Assembly: GCA_023416055.1 (NCBI GenBank)
Contig: JAEZIH010000043.1
Coordinates: 1 to 6,566, forward strand
Direction: 5' to 3'
Origin: Pseudomonadota bacterium
GTDB lineage: Bacteria > Pseudomonadota > Alphaproteobacteria > Caulobacterales > Caulobacteraceae
DNA: 6,566 nucleotides
Part shown: positions 1 through 6,475 of the stretch, piece after piece
How the letters are laid out: every line of letters begins with the position of its first letter
Numbering within the stretch: position 1 is the first letter of the stretch
Translations under genes and position numbers: made by a program
Notes under the pieces: model-generated
Seen by the model: the letters and a program-made list of their open reading frames with translations, nothing else
Told to the model about the DNA's origin: nothing
Database searches by the model: none

Positions 1-1454
1 ACGGCCGTCAGGTTGCGCCACGCCTCGGCGACCGCCTGCTTGCCGCCCTCGTAGGGGTCCGCCTGTACATAGCGCGGCGTGACGTCCGAGGTCATCGCCA
101 GCCCCTTGTCGGTGCCGTGCACCCGCACCACCCCGGCGTCGGCGCCCGTGGCCGAGTCGTGCAGGGTGTCGGCCATGACGTGGCGGTCGTACTGCTCCCA
201 GATCCAGCGCTTGGAGGCCATGTCCGGGCAGCAGACCACCTTGATCACCGCATCGACCCAGCTCTCCGGGGCCGGGACCTCCTTGGGGTCCAGCCGCGGC
301 TGCAGCTCGGGCTGCACCCACGGGCGGTCGTACATCGGCGCGTCGTCGAACAGCGGGGCCAGCGGCACGTCGCACACCGTCTCACCGTGATGCTTCAGCA
401 CCAGCCGGCCGGTGTCGGTGGTCTGGCCGATCACCGCGGCGTCCAGCCCCCACTTTTTGAAGATGCGGTAGCCGTCTTCCTCGCGGCCCGGCTTCAGCAC
501 CGCCAGCATCCGCTCCTGGCTTTCCGACAGCATCATCTCATAGGCGGTCATGCCCTCTTCGCGCTGGGGCACGGCGTCCATGTTCAGCTCGATGCCGACG
601 CCGCCCTTGCCGGCCATCTCGACCGACGACGAGGTCAGGCCCGCGGCGCCCATGTCCTGGATCGCCGCCACGGCGCCCGAGGCCATCAGCTCCAGCGTCG
701 CCTCGATCAGCAGCTTCTCGGCGAAGGGGTCGCCGACCTGCACGGTGGGGCGCTTCTCGTCGGAGTCCTCGTCGAACTCGGCCGAGGCCATGGTCGCGCC
801 GTGGATGCCGTCGCGGCCCGTCTTCGAGCCGAAATACACCACCGACAACCCCGGGGCGGGGGCGGCCGAGTAGAAGATGCTGTCCGCCTTCGCCAGGCCC
901 ACGCACATGGCGTTGACCAGGATGTTGCCGTTGTAGCCGGCGTGGAAATTGGTCTCGCCCGCCACCGTCGGCACGCCGACGCAGTTGCCGTAGCCGCCGA
1001 TGCCCGAGACCACGCCCGACACCAGCCGCTTCGTCTTCTCGTGCGAGGGATCGCCGAAGCGCAGGGCGTTCAGCAGCGCCACCGGCCGCGCCCCCATGGT
1101 GAAGACGTCGCGCATGATCCCGCCCACGCCGGTCGCCGCGCCCTGGTAGGGCTCGATGAAGGACGGGTGGTTGTGGCTCTCCATCTTGAAGATGCAGGCG
1201 TCGCCGTCGTCGATGTCGATGACCCCGGCGTTCTCGCCCGGCCCGCAGATCACCCGCGGCCCCTTGGTCGGGAACTTGCCCAGGTGGATCTTCGACGACT
1301 TGTAGGAGCAGTGCTCCGACCACATCACCGAGAAGACGCCCAGTTCGACCTGGTTCGGCTCGCGGCCCAGCCGGTCGAGGATCACCTGGTACTCGTTCGG
1401 AGCCAGGCCGTATTCGGCGGCCAGTTCGGCCATGGTCTTCTGGGGAGCGCTCAT
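1..1454 (-). CDS. purL: Phosphoribosylformylglycinamidine synthase subunit PurL (5' 484 codons; 3' end outside window)
   Basis: This is the large catalytic subunit of the three-protein FGAM synthase. It converts FGAR, ATP and glutamine-derived ammonia to FGAM in purine biosynthesis, in the cytoplasm. From the ATG at 1454 the frame is open to the window edge. Visible motifs are SEHCSYK (residues 46-52), MESHNHPSF (91-99), the glycine-rich ATP-site stretch [15 protein letters not shown] (102-116), GDPFAEKLL (241-249), [16 protein letters not shown] (266-281) and [11 protein letters not shown] (310-320). The absence of a long N-terminal extension marks the small PurL form that needs separate PurQ and PurS, both present upstream. 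Small PurL is usually about 730-740 residues, so roughly a third is missing to the left. GAGG lies eight bases before the ATG. A divergent plus-strand gene starts 100 bp away, so purL probably has its own promoter. No frameshift or missing motif is seen. Confidence 0.97.
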   Translation of the reverse strand, partial: MSAPQKTMAELAAEYGLAPNEYQVILDRLGREPNQVELGVFSVMWSEHCSYKSSKIHLGKFPTKGPRVICGPGENAGVIDIDDGDACIFKMESHNHPSFIEPYQGAATGVGGIMRDVFTMGARPVALLNALRFGDPSHEKTKRLVSGVVSGIGGYGNCVGVPTVAGETNFHAGYNGNILVNAMCVGLAKADSIFYSAAPAPGLSVVYFGSKTGRDGIHGATMASAEFDEDSDEKRPTVQVGDPFAEKLLIEATLELMASGAVAAIQDMGAAGLTSSSVEMAGKGGVGIELNMDAVPQREEGMTAYEMMLSESQERMLAVLKPGREEDGYRIFKKWGLDAAVIGQTTDTGRLVLKHHGETVCDVPLAPLFDDAPMYDRPWVQPELQPRLDPKEVPAPESWVDAVIKVVCCPDMASKRWIWEQYDRHVMADTLHDSATGADAGVVRVHGTDKGLAMTSDVTPRYVQADPYEGGKQAVAEAWRNLTA

Positions 1455-1462
1455 GGCCGCGC

Positions 1463-1491
1463 CTCATAGCGGCAGACGGCCCGCGTGTCAG
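1463..1491 (-). promoter_or_regulatory. Possible housekeeping promoter of purL
   Basis: On the minus strand CTGACAC (1491-1485) and GCTATGAG (1470-1463) are separated by 14 bases. This resembles the Caulobacter housekeeping promoter (TTGACGS, 10-14 bases, GCTANAWC), with two mismatches in each box. It would start transcription only a few bases before the purL ATG and leave the Shine-Dalgarno outside the mRNA, so it is a weak candidate. It is listed because purL needs a promoter in this 100-bp divergent gap unless it is read from far upstream. Confidence 0.25.
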
Positions 1492-1501
1492 CCGCCGCGG
1501 C

Positions 1502-1526
1502 GGAACATCGTCGCCGCGCCGCCATT
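1502..1526 (+). promoter_or_regulatory. Candidate EcfG/SigT-type general-stress promoter
   Basis: GGAAC at 1502-1506 is followed after exactly 16 bases by CATT at 1523-1526. The alphaproteobacterial general-stress sigma factor (EcfG; SigT in Caulobacter) recognises GGAAC-N16/17-CGTT. This site matches all of the -35 box and three of four -10 bases at the standard spacing. It sits 28 bases before the start codon of the 48-aa protein and in the right orientation. A GANTC site (GAATC, 1527-1531) directly abuts the -10 box. The second plus-strand unit of the window has a similar site at 2803-2827. Assignment is by motif match only. Confidence 0.5.
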
Positions 1527-1554
1527 GAATCCACCGAAGCCACAGGAGGCCGCC

Positions 1555-1701
1555 ATGACCGACCAGCCCATCGACCCCGCCGCCACGCCCGAGGATCCGG
1601 ACGCGCCCGAGATCGCCGCCGACGACGCCGGGGCCAGCGCCGCCGCCGAGCGTGCGGCCCGCCACGCCGCCAACGACGACGGGGAGGGGGAGGACGCCTG
1701 A
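1555..1701 (+). CDS. 48-aa acidic, alanine-rich hypothetical protein
   Basis: I do not recognise this protein. The start is well supported: AGGAGG (1544-1549) lies five bases before the ATG. The product has 14 Asp/Glu against two Arg, 15 Ala, and no aromatic residue, Cys or Lys, so it should be strongly acidic and largely disordered. The stretch from about residue 27 to 39 (alanines with two Arg and one Glu) could form a short helix. There is no signal peptide or membrane segment. Its TGA overlaps the ATG of the next gene (TGATG), implying translational coupling and a two-gene transcript. A candidate general-stress promoter lies just upstream. A small stress-induced protein is a guess from promoter and composition; the molecular role is unknown. 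Confidence 0.7.
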   Translation: MTDQPIDPAATPEDPDAPEIAADDAGASAAAERAARHAANDDGEGEDA

Positions 1702-1940
1702 TGGCCCGCACCGGTTCGGAGACCACGCCCACCCCGCCTGATCACCAGCAGATGGACCGCTCGAACGACCCGGACGTCACCCGCGCCATGGACGAGGCGG
1801 CCCCGGCGGAGGCGATGGTCAGCCGTCAGCGCCTCACGGGCTCGGCCGCGGGCGTCGGCAGCGTCGGCTGCGACGAGGACGGCGCCTTCGACGTCGGCGA
1901 TCCCGAACGCGACCCGCGCGACGAGCCGGAGGCCAACTAG
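1701..1940 (+). CDS. 79-aa acidic hydrophilic hypothetical protein
   Basis: This gene is not recognised. The ATG overlaps the stop of the 48-aa gene by one base, and GGAGGA (1689-1694) inside that gene gives a good ribosome site six bases upstream. The product is hydrophilic, with about 18 acidic and 7 basic residues, a Pro/Thr-rich N-terminus (residues 4-13), a Gly/Ser-rich patch near 46-56, one Cys at about residue 57, and an Asp/Glu/Pro/Arg tail. No signal peptide or membrane segment is seen, and it is probably disordered. The reading frame stays open upstream, but earlier starts lack a comparable ribosome site. Its TAG stop shares the bases CTAG with the convergent membrane-protein gene. 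Likely co-expressed with the 48-aa protein from the candidate stress promoter. Confidence 0.7.
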   Translation: MARTGSETTPTPPDHQQMDRSNDPDVTRAMDEAAPAEAMVSRQRLTGSAAGVGSVGCDEDGAFDVGDPERDPRDEPEAN

Positions 1941-2734
1941 CGGGCCCGCTCGACGCCCGGCGTCAGACGGAAGGTCAGGATGACCGCCGCGATCACCACC
2001 GCCACCGCCGCCGCCAGGGCGATGTAGGCCAGCGGCGGATTGCGCTCCATCTCGGCCGCGAACACGCCCAGCAGGCCCCACGAGATCGGCAGGGCGTAGC
2101 CCAGCATGCGCAGCCGCCAGGTCACGAACACGGCGACCAGCACCACCCCCGCCACCGCCACCACGGCCCATCCGGTCGGGCTCAGCATGGCGGGCAGGGC
2201 GTCGTTGCCGGTCGCCACGGTCAGCAGGTTGACCGGCGAGGCCACGGTCAGCCAGCCGGCCAGCAGGGCCAGCGGCCAGACCACCAGCCACCGGTCGCGG
2301 TCGCTCCGACCCAGGGCGCGGATGGCCCCGGCGTTGGCGAGCAGCGGCGCCAGCAGAACGACCAGCGAGGCGAAGATCAGCACCACCGTCGCCGTCTCCC
2401 AGTCGAAAGCCGCGGCGACAACCCACCAGCCGATGCCGAGGAAGGCCGCGGCCGACGGCCAGCCGAGCCGCTGGATCAGCAGGCTCTCGCCCGTCTGCCG
2501 CATCGCCTGCCGCACGGCGTAGGCGAGAAGGCCCAGATAGATCAGGCCCCAGATCGAGAAGGCGTAGCCCGCCACCCGCAAGGTCTCGTCGCTGTCGGCC
2601 GAGAATTCCGCCGGCGACTGGCCCCAGCCCAGCAGCTGCTGCGACCACCCCACCGCGACGGCGAACCCCGCCGTCGCGAGCACGATCAGGCGGCGGGTCA
2701 TCTGGGCGGAGGTCGGTCGAACGATCGAGGACAT
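1937..2734 (-). CDS. TspO/MBR-like (tryptophan-rich sensory) multi-pass membrane protein
   Basis: A 265-aa inner-membrane protein with about seven or eight hydrophobic segments (roughly residues 14-32, 54-76, 93-111, 114-135, 148-166, 186-205, 211-228 and 233-256). The stretch GYAFSIWGLIYLGLLAY (56-72) resembles the FxIWGxIY signature of the long bacterial relatives of TspO, annotated as tryptophan-rich sensory proteins. Trp is frequent near the membrane edges (W30, W37, W62, W92, W103, W104, W112). Classical TspO is about 160 aa with five helices and binds porphyrins or cholesterol; this protein is longer, so ligand and function cannot be carried over. CAGGAG lies six bases before the ATG at 2734. 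It is divergent from the 87-aa gene, and its stop shares CTAG with the convergent 79-aa gene. Membrane topology is sure; the family call is moderate. Confidence 0.75.
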   Translation of the reverse strand: MSSIVRPTSAQMTRRLIVLATAGFAVAVGWSQQLLGWGQSPAEFSADSDETLRVAGYAFSIWGLIYLGLLAYAVRQAMRQTGESLLIQRLGWPSAAAFLGIGWWVVAAAFDWETATVVLIFASLVVLLAPLLANAGAIRALGRSDRDRWLVVWPLALLAGWLTVASPVNLLTVATGNDALPAMLSPTGWAVVAVAGVVLVAVFVTWRLRMLGYALPISWGLLGVFAAEMERNPPLAYIALAAAVAVVIAAVILTFRLTPGVERAR

Positions 2735-2802
2735 GCGGGCTCCTGCAAGCGGGGCGGTTCACATGCTCTACGCGTCGCGGGGCGGCTTGGTTCACTCCGC
2801 CC

Positions 2803-2827
2803 GGAACCGCGGCGCCGCGGCGCGGTT
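2803..2827 (+). promoter_or_regulatory. Candidate EcfG/SigT-type general-stress promoter
   Basis: GGAAC at 2803-2807 is followed after 16 bases by GGTT at 2824-2827. This has a perfect -35 and three of four -10 bases of the general-stress consensus GGAAC-N16/17-CGTT, upstream of and co-directional with the 87-aa acidic protein (ATG at 2849). Transcription would begin only a few bases before the Shine-Dalgarno AAGGAGA at 2837-2843, giving a very short leader. The same bases also form an inverted repeat (listed separately), which partly explains the pairing of GGAAC with GGTT and tempers confidence. Confidence 0.45.
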
Positions 2828-2828
2828 C
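2804..2828 (+). repeat. Inverted repeat in the divergent tspO-like / 87-aa gene promoter region
   Basis: GAACCGCG (2804-2811) and CGCGGTTC (2821-2828) are perfect 8-bp inverted arms around a GC-rich 9-base centre. It lies between two divergent start codons (2734 and 2849), so it cannot be a terminator for either gene. It could be an operator for a dimeric regulator, or simply a by-product of the GGAAC and GGTT promoter boxes in GC-rich DNA. Confidence 0.4.
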
Positions 2829-2848
2829 TCGCAGCGAAGGAGATCGCC

Positions 2849-3112
2849 ATGAACGACACCCCCGAACGCCCCGAAGAATTGCCCGTCTTCGAGACCGACG
2901 CGGGCCGCGCCGACCGCGCCCGCGAGCAGGGCCTTGGACTGGGCGAACGCGAGCTGCAGGCCCAGCGCGGCCCGGGCGGCGTCTCCACCCCGGACGTCGA
3001 GCCCGGCGCCGAGGAGGAGCGTCTGGCCGGCTCCGAATTCCTCGATCAGACCTCAGGCGTCCAGCCGGCTCGCGACGACGTCCAGGCGACGCCGCCCTCC
3101 AGCAGCCGCTAG
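2849..3112 (+). CDS. 87-aa acidic hydrophilic hypothetical protein
   Basis: I do not recognise this protein. The start is supported by AAGGAGA (2837-2843) five bases before the ATG, one of the best ribosome sites in the window. The product has about 19 Asp/Glu, nine Arg and no Lys. It has a Pro/Glu-rich beginning (residues 4-12), a central charged region with likely helix (18-41), a second acidic stretch (49-66) and a Pro/Ser-rich tail. There is no signal peptide, membrane segment or Cys, so a soluble, mostly disordered cytoplasmic protein is expected. A candidate general-stress promoter precedes it. Its TAG stop shares the bases CTAG with the stop of the convergent acetyltransferase gene. 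A role in stress tolerance is inferred from the promoter only. Confidence 0.75.
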   Translation: MNDTPERPEELPVFETDAGRADRAREQGLGLGERELQAQRGPGGVSTPDVEPGAEEERLAGSEFLDQTSGVQPARDDVQATPPSSSR

Positions 3113-3660
3113 GGCTTCAGCCGCGCCGGATTGCCGACCGCGGTCCGGCCGGCGGGCACGTCGCGCGTCACCACCGCCCCCGCTCCGATGACGGCGTCGT
3201 CACCGATGGTCACGCCGGGAAGGATCAGCGCCCCGCCGCCGATCCAGACGTTGCGTCCGATTACGATCGGTCGTCCGAACTCGACCCCTGCGGCCCGTTC
3301 GGCCGGATCGCGCGGATGGTCCGCGGTCAGAATCTGCACCCCCGGGCCGATCTGCGTGCCCTCGCCGATCTCCACCTCGCAGACGGGGAGGACGACGCAG
3401 TTGAAGTTCAGAACGACGCCGCGCCCCAGCCGGATGTTGTAGCCGTAGTCGCAGTGGAACGGCGGCCGCACCACCGCCCCCTCGCCAACCTCGCCCAGCC
3501 GCTGGCGCAGCAGGTCCAGCCGCACTTCGGGCGAGGCTCCCATGGCGGCGTTGTAGCGCGCCATCCACTGGTGCGCGGCCGCCATGTCGGCCTGAAGCTC
3601 GGGGTCGCCGGGGTCGTACGGCAGGCCAGAGATCATCTTCTGGCGTTCGCTCATGAACAT
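3109..3660 (-). CDS. Sugar O-acetyltransferase, maltose/galactoside acetyltransferase type (left-handed beta-helix)
   Basis: This 183-aa protein has the length of the Maa/LacA/NodL family, which transfers acetyl from acetyl-CoA to a sugar hydroxyl in the cytoplasm. Residues 7-55 (KMISGLPYDPGDPEL onward) fit the N-terminal Mac domain. From about residue 60 come hexapeptide repeats: PPFHCDYGYNIRLG (66-79), NFNC (85-88), EIGEGTQIGPGVQIL (97-111), then IGRNVWIGGGALILPGV (134-150) and TIGDDAVIGAGAVVTRDV (151-168), ending in VGNPAR (175-180). His115 in TADHP is the expected catalytic base. Two ATGs are possible (3660 and 3654); GGGGGAG six bases before the first favours 3660. It follows purQ by 65 bp on the same strand, with a hairpin between, and may be a trailing operon gene or an independent one. 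The acceptor sugar cannot be told from sequence. The stop overlaps that of the convergent 87-aa gene. Confidence 0.92.
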   Translation of the reverse strand: MFMSERQKMISGLPYDPGDPELQADMAAAHQWMARYNAAMGASPEVRLDLLRQRLGEVGEGAVVRPPFHCDYGYNIRLGRGVVLNFNCVVLPVCEVEIGEGTQIGPGVQILTADHPRDPAERAAGVEFGRPIVIGRNVWIGGGALILPGVTIGDDAVIGAGAVVTRDVPAGRTAVGNPARLKP

Positions 3661-3690
3661 GACCGGCTCCCCCTCGGACTCCGGCGAGTT

Positions 3691-3708
3691 CGGCCGTATC
3701 GACGGCCG
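3691..3708 (-). terminator. GC-rich hairpin between purQ and the acetyltransferase gene
   Basis: CGGCCGT (3691-3697) and ACGGCCG (3702-3708) form a perfect 7-bp stem with an ATCG tetraloop. It lies in the 65-bp gap, 18 bases after the purQ stop in the direction of transcription. No run of U follows on the minus strand, so it is not a classical intrinsic terminator. It could be a pause or partial terminator, or an mRNA-stabilising 3' structure for purQ. CGGCCG is itself palindromic, which raises the odds of a chance stem. Confidence 0.35.
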
Positions 3709-3725
3709 CGGTCAAGCCTGCCGGT

Positions 3726-4388
3726 TCAGGCCGCCGCGTAGATGCTGCGGAACAGGGTCGCGCCGTCGGCCGAGCCCAGCTCGTCCTCGAAGGCCCGGTC
3801 GGGGTGGGGCATCATGCCCAGGACGTTGCCGCGGGCGTTCTGGATGCCGGCGATGTCGGCGACCGAGCCGTTGGGGTTGTCGACATAGCGGAACACCACC
3901 TGGCCCTCGCCCTCCAGACGCGCCAGCGTCTCGGCGTCGGCGAAATAGTTGCCGTCGCCGTTGCCCTGGGTCATCACCACCTCGCGCTGGCCCTGATAGC
4001 CCGAGGTGAAGCGGGTCTGGCCGTTGGCCACCTGCAGGGTGATCGGCTTGCAGACGTACTTCAGCCCGGCGTTGCGCAGCAGGGCGCCCGGCAGCATCCC
4101 GGCCTCGCACAGGATCTGGAAGCCGTTGCAGATGCCGACCACGGCCACGCCGTCGTCGGCGGCCTTCTTCACCGCCTCCATCACCGGCGACTGGGCCGCC
4201 ATGGCGCCGCAGCGCAGGTAGTCGCCGTAGGAGAAGCCGCCCGGCAGGACGATCAGGTCCAGCCCCTTGGGCAGCTCCGTCTCCTGGTGCCAGACCATCT
4301 GCACGGCCTCGCCCGTCGATCGCTCGACGGCGACCTTGCAGTCGCGATCGCAGTTGGAACCGGGGAAGACGATGACGGCGGCGCTCAT
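3726..4388 (-). CDS. purQ: Phosphoribosylformylglycinamidine synthase subunit PurQ (glutaminase)
   Basis: This is the class I glutamine amidotransferase subunit of FGAM synthase. It hydrolyses glutamine and passes ammonia to PurL, with PurS bridging the complex. The 220-aa length is typical. Visible features are the N-terminal [12 protein letters not shown] (5-16), the oxyanion region [18 protein letters not shown] (48-65), the nucleophile Cys87 in [13 protein letters not shown] (85-97), and the catalytic His195 in [10 protein letters not shown] (192-201). The residue two after the His is Asp, where many amidotransferases have Glu (HPE); this is a conservative change. The ATG at 4388 is preceded by AAAGGG about seven bases away. 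It follows the coiled-coil gene by 33 bp, on the same strand as purC and purS, so co-transcription is likely. It is separated from purS by three small genes and from purL by 2.3 kb. Confidence 0.97.
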   Translation of the reverse strand: MSAAVIVFPGSNCDRDCKVAVERSTGEAVQMVWHQETELPKGLDLIVLPGGFSYGDYLRCGAMAAQSPVMEAVKKAADDGVAVVGICNGFQILCEAGMLPGALLRNAGLKYVCKPITLQVANGQTRFTSGYQGQREVVMTQGNGDGNYFADAETLARLEGEGQVVFRYVDNPNGSVADIAGIQNARGNVLGMMPHPDRAFEDELGSADGATLFRSIYAAA

Positions 4389-4421
4389 GGCGCGGCCCTT
4401 TAGCAGCGTTCGCGGCGGATG

Positions 4422-4652
4422 TCAGTGCGCCGGATCGAGAAGCCCGAGCCGCGTCTCGATCCGTTCAAGCCGCTCGTCGTGACGACCGGCCACCTGATAG
4501 AGTGTCGAGACATCGAGCGCGATCGCCGAGACGTGCCCGCGTATGGCTTGGAGCTCGCCCTTGATGGCGCGCACGTCCCCCTTCACCTCGCTCATGTCCA
4601 AGCGCAGTGACTTGAGCAAGTCATAGATCAGATCGTTGGTGATCCCGGCCAT
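4422..4652 (-). CDS. 76-aa coiled-coil hypothetical protein
   Basis: A small soluble protein beginning MAGITNDLIYDLLKSLRLDM. Hydrophobic residues recur every three or four positions through most of its length (LIYDLLKSLRLDMSEVKGDV, then IKGELQAIRGHVSAIALDV, ending ERLERIETRLGLLD), the pattern of a parallel or antiparallel coiled coil. It resembles a widespread class of short alphaproteobacterial coiled-coil proteins of unknown role. The start is uncertain: an in-frame GTG at 4670 would add six residues. Neither start has a proper Shine-Dalgarno; the AAGG before the ATG is too close. There is no signal peptide or membrane segment. It lies 33 bp before purQ and 52 bp after the YbhB-like gene on the same strand. 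Nothing links it directly to purine synthesis. Confidence 0.72.
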   Translation of the reverse strand: MAGITNDLIYDLLKSLRLDMSEVKGDVRAIKGELQAIRGHVSAIALDVSTLYQVAGRHDERLERIETRLGLLDPAH

Positions 4653-4704
4653 GCCTTGCACGTAGCACACAGGGAACGAAACGGCAACATTCCGTCCGTC
4701 AGCC

Positions 4705-5169
4705 TCAGCCCCGGTTCTCGTAGGTCGCCGTGATCGACGCCTTGGCCAGGGTGTGGAAGTGCAGGTTGAAGCCGAACACGGCGCCGGAGTTGTCCGGCGT
4801 CACGTCCAGCTTCTCCGTATCGACGGCGAAGACCGTGAAGATGTAGCGGTGCGGCCCATGCCCCGGCGGCGGGGCGGCCCCGCCGAAGCCGGTATCGCCA
4901 TAGTCGGTGCGCCCCTCGACCGCCCCCGCCGGCATCGGCCCTCCGGTCGGCAGCTCCGTCACATCGGCCGGGATGTTGGCCACCGTCCAGTGCCAGAAGC
5001 CCGAACCCGTCGGCGCGTCGGGGTCGTAGCAGGTGACGGCGTAGCTCTTGGTTCCCTCCGGAGCCCCCGACCACTTCAGGTGTGGCGAGGTGTTGCCCTT
5101 GGCCTTGACCTGGGCGTCCGGCAGCACGCCGCCGTCGGTGATGTCGTTGGAGGTGAGTGTGAAGGTCAT
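4705..5169 (-). CDS. YbhB/YbcL-family PEBP-like (Raf kinase inhibitor-like) protein
   Basis: This 154-aa protein has the phosphatidylethanolamine-binding protein fold of the bacterial YbhB/YbcL group. Signature regions are SPHLKWSGAPEGTKSYAV (28-45), the ligand-pocket motif DPDAPTGSGFWHWTVANIP (49-67), and GGAAPPPGHGPHRYIFTVFA (96-115), equivalent to the family's GxxPPxGxGxHRY loop. There is no signal peptide, so a cytoplasmic protein is expected. The biological ligand of these bacterial proteins is not established. The start is clear: AAGGAGGAG lies just before the ATG at 5169. It sits among purine genes on the same strand, 46 bp after the small membrane peptide, but the family has no known purine function. 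Confidence 0.92.
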   Translation of the reverse strand: MTFTLTSNDITDGGVLPDAQVKAKGNTSPHLKWSGAPEGTKSYAVTCYDPDAPTGSGFWHWTVANIPADVTELPTGGPMPAGAVEGRTDYGDTGFGGAAPPPGHGPHRYIFTVFAVDTEKLDVTPDNSGAVFGFNLHFHTLAKASITATYENRG

Positions 5170-5215
5170 CGGGCTCCTCCTTGTCGGCTTGAGGCCTTCT
5201 AACGCATTTGCGCGG

Positions 5216-5347
5216 TCAGTGCGCCTGCCCGACCGCCTCGGGCGTGAAGGCGCGGTCGTCCATCAGCCCGCCAGCCAGCGCCGCGGCGAAGATGATCACC
5301 CCGACGACGACCGCGAGCGCCACGAACAGTTTGAGCAGCCGCCTCAT
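5216..5347 (-). CDS. 43-aa single-pass membrane peptide
   Basis: A short gene of 44 codons including the stop, beginning MRRLLKLFVAL. A GAGGGGAAG ribosome site lies immediately before the ATG. A positively charged N-terminus (R2, R3, K6) is followed by a continuous hydrophobic run (about residues 7-29) and a short hydrophilic tail ending in GQAH. This predicts one inner-membrane helix with the tail in the periplasm, or a signal-peptide-like anchor. No cysteine suggests it is not a lipoprotein. It lies 19 bases after the purS stop, so it should be co-transcribed. Its small size makes it easy to miss. I do not recognise the family and cannot say what it does. Confidence 0.65.
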   Translation of the reverse strand: MRRLLKLFVALAVVVGVIIFAAALAGGLMDDRAFTPEAVGQAH

Positions 5348-5366
5348 CTTCCCCTCGGAACAGGTC

Positions 5367-5602
5367 TCAGGCGACCTCGATGCGGTAGCTCTCGATCACG
5401 GTGTTGGCGAGCAGGGTCTCGCACATCCGCTTCGCCTCGGCGGCGGGATCGTCCACGCCGTCCAGGTCGAACTCGATCAGCTTGCCGACGCGGGCGTTGG
5501 CCACGCCGGGCCAGCCCAGGCCGTGCAGGGCGCCCTCGACGGCCTTGCCCTGCACATCCAGCACGCCCGGCTTCAGGAAGACGTGAACCTTGACCTTGGC
5601 CA

Positions 5603-5603
<1 letters not shown>
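5367..5603 (-). CDS. purS: Phosphoribosylformylglycinamidine synthase subunit PurS
   Basis: PurS is the small subunit that dimerises and bridges PurQ and PurL so that ammonia can pass between them. The 78-aa length is normal for the family. Typical features are the start MAKVKVHVFLKPGVLDVQGKAVEGALHGLG (1-30; characteristic VxxKPGVLDPxG pattern with Gln in place of Pro at residue 18), KLIEFDLDG (41-49), and the C-terminal CETLLANTVIESYRIEV (61-77; family LLANPVIExY). The ATG overlaps the TGA of purC by one base (TGATG), so the two are translationally coupled. The frame stays open far upstream through the purC region; the start at 5603 is fixed by family length and by coupling. Confidence 0.96.
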
Positions 5604-6361
<758 letters not shown>

Positions 6362-6475
6362 CTTCACGGGTCCAGCGGGGCTCGCCAGAAACGAAAATCG
6401 CGCGGCCAGAGCGGTGGTCTGGGCGGCGCGATCCGGAATCGGGCGGGCGGGAGAATTCGACGGGCCCTCCCTTAC

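Noticed and set aside
117..1469. Long open frames opposite or out of frame with purL, purQ, purC and the membrane-protein gene (e.g. 117-1469 plus, 538-1665 and 1488-2795 minus, 5606-6514 plus)
   Set aside because: They arise from GC-rich third codon positions. Their translations are low-complexity His/Arg/Ala/Gly/Val-rich without motifs, while the opposing frame carries an unmistakable conserved enzyme or membrane protein.
1555..1940. Coupled 48-aa and 79-aa genes as a toxin-antitoxin pair
   Set aside because: Neither product has a recognisable toxin fold, hydrophobic toxin helix or DNA-binding antitoxin domain; both are acidic and apparently disordered.
4342..4352. GCGATCGC palindrome inside purQ
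   Set aside because: A single octamer within coding sequence at conserved codons; no repeats of it in the window to suggest a repeat family.
4653..4704. Separate promoter before the coiled-coil gene (CTGACGG at about 4698-4692, minus strand)
   Set aside because: The -35-like box is good, but no -10-like box lies at an acceptable distance; GCTACGTG is far too distant.
5170..5222. Separate promoter before the YbhB-like gene (CTGACCG and GTTAGAAG on the minus strand)
   Set aside because: Each box has two mismatches to the Caulobacter housekeeping consensus and the nine-base spacing is shorter than the usual 10-14.
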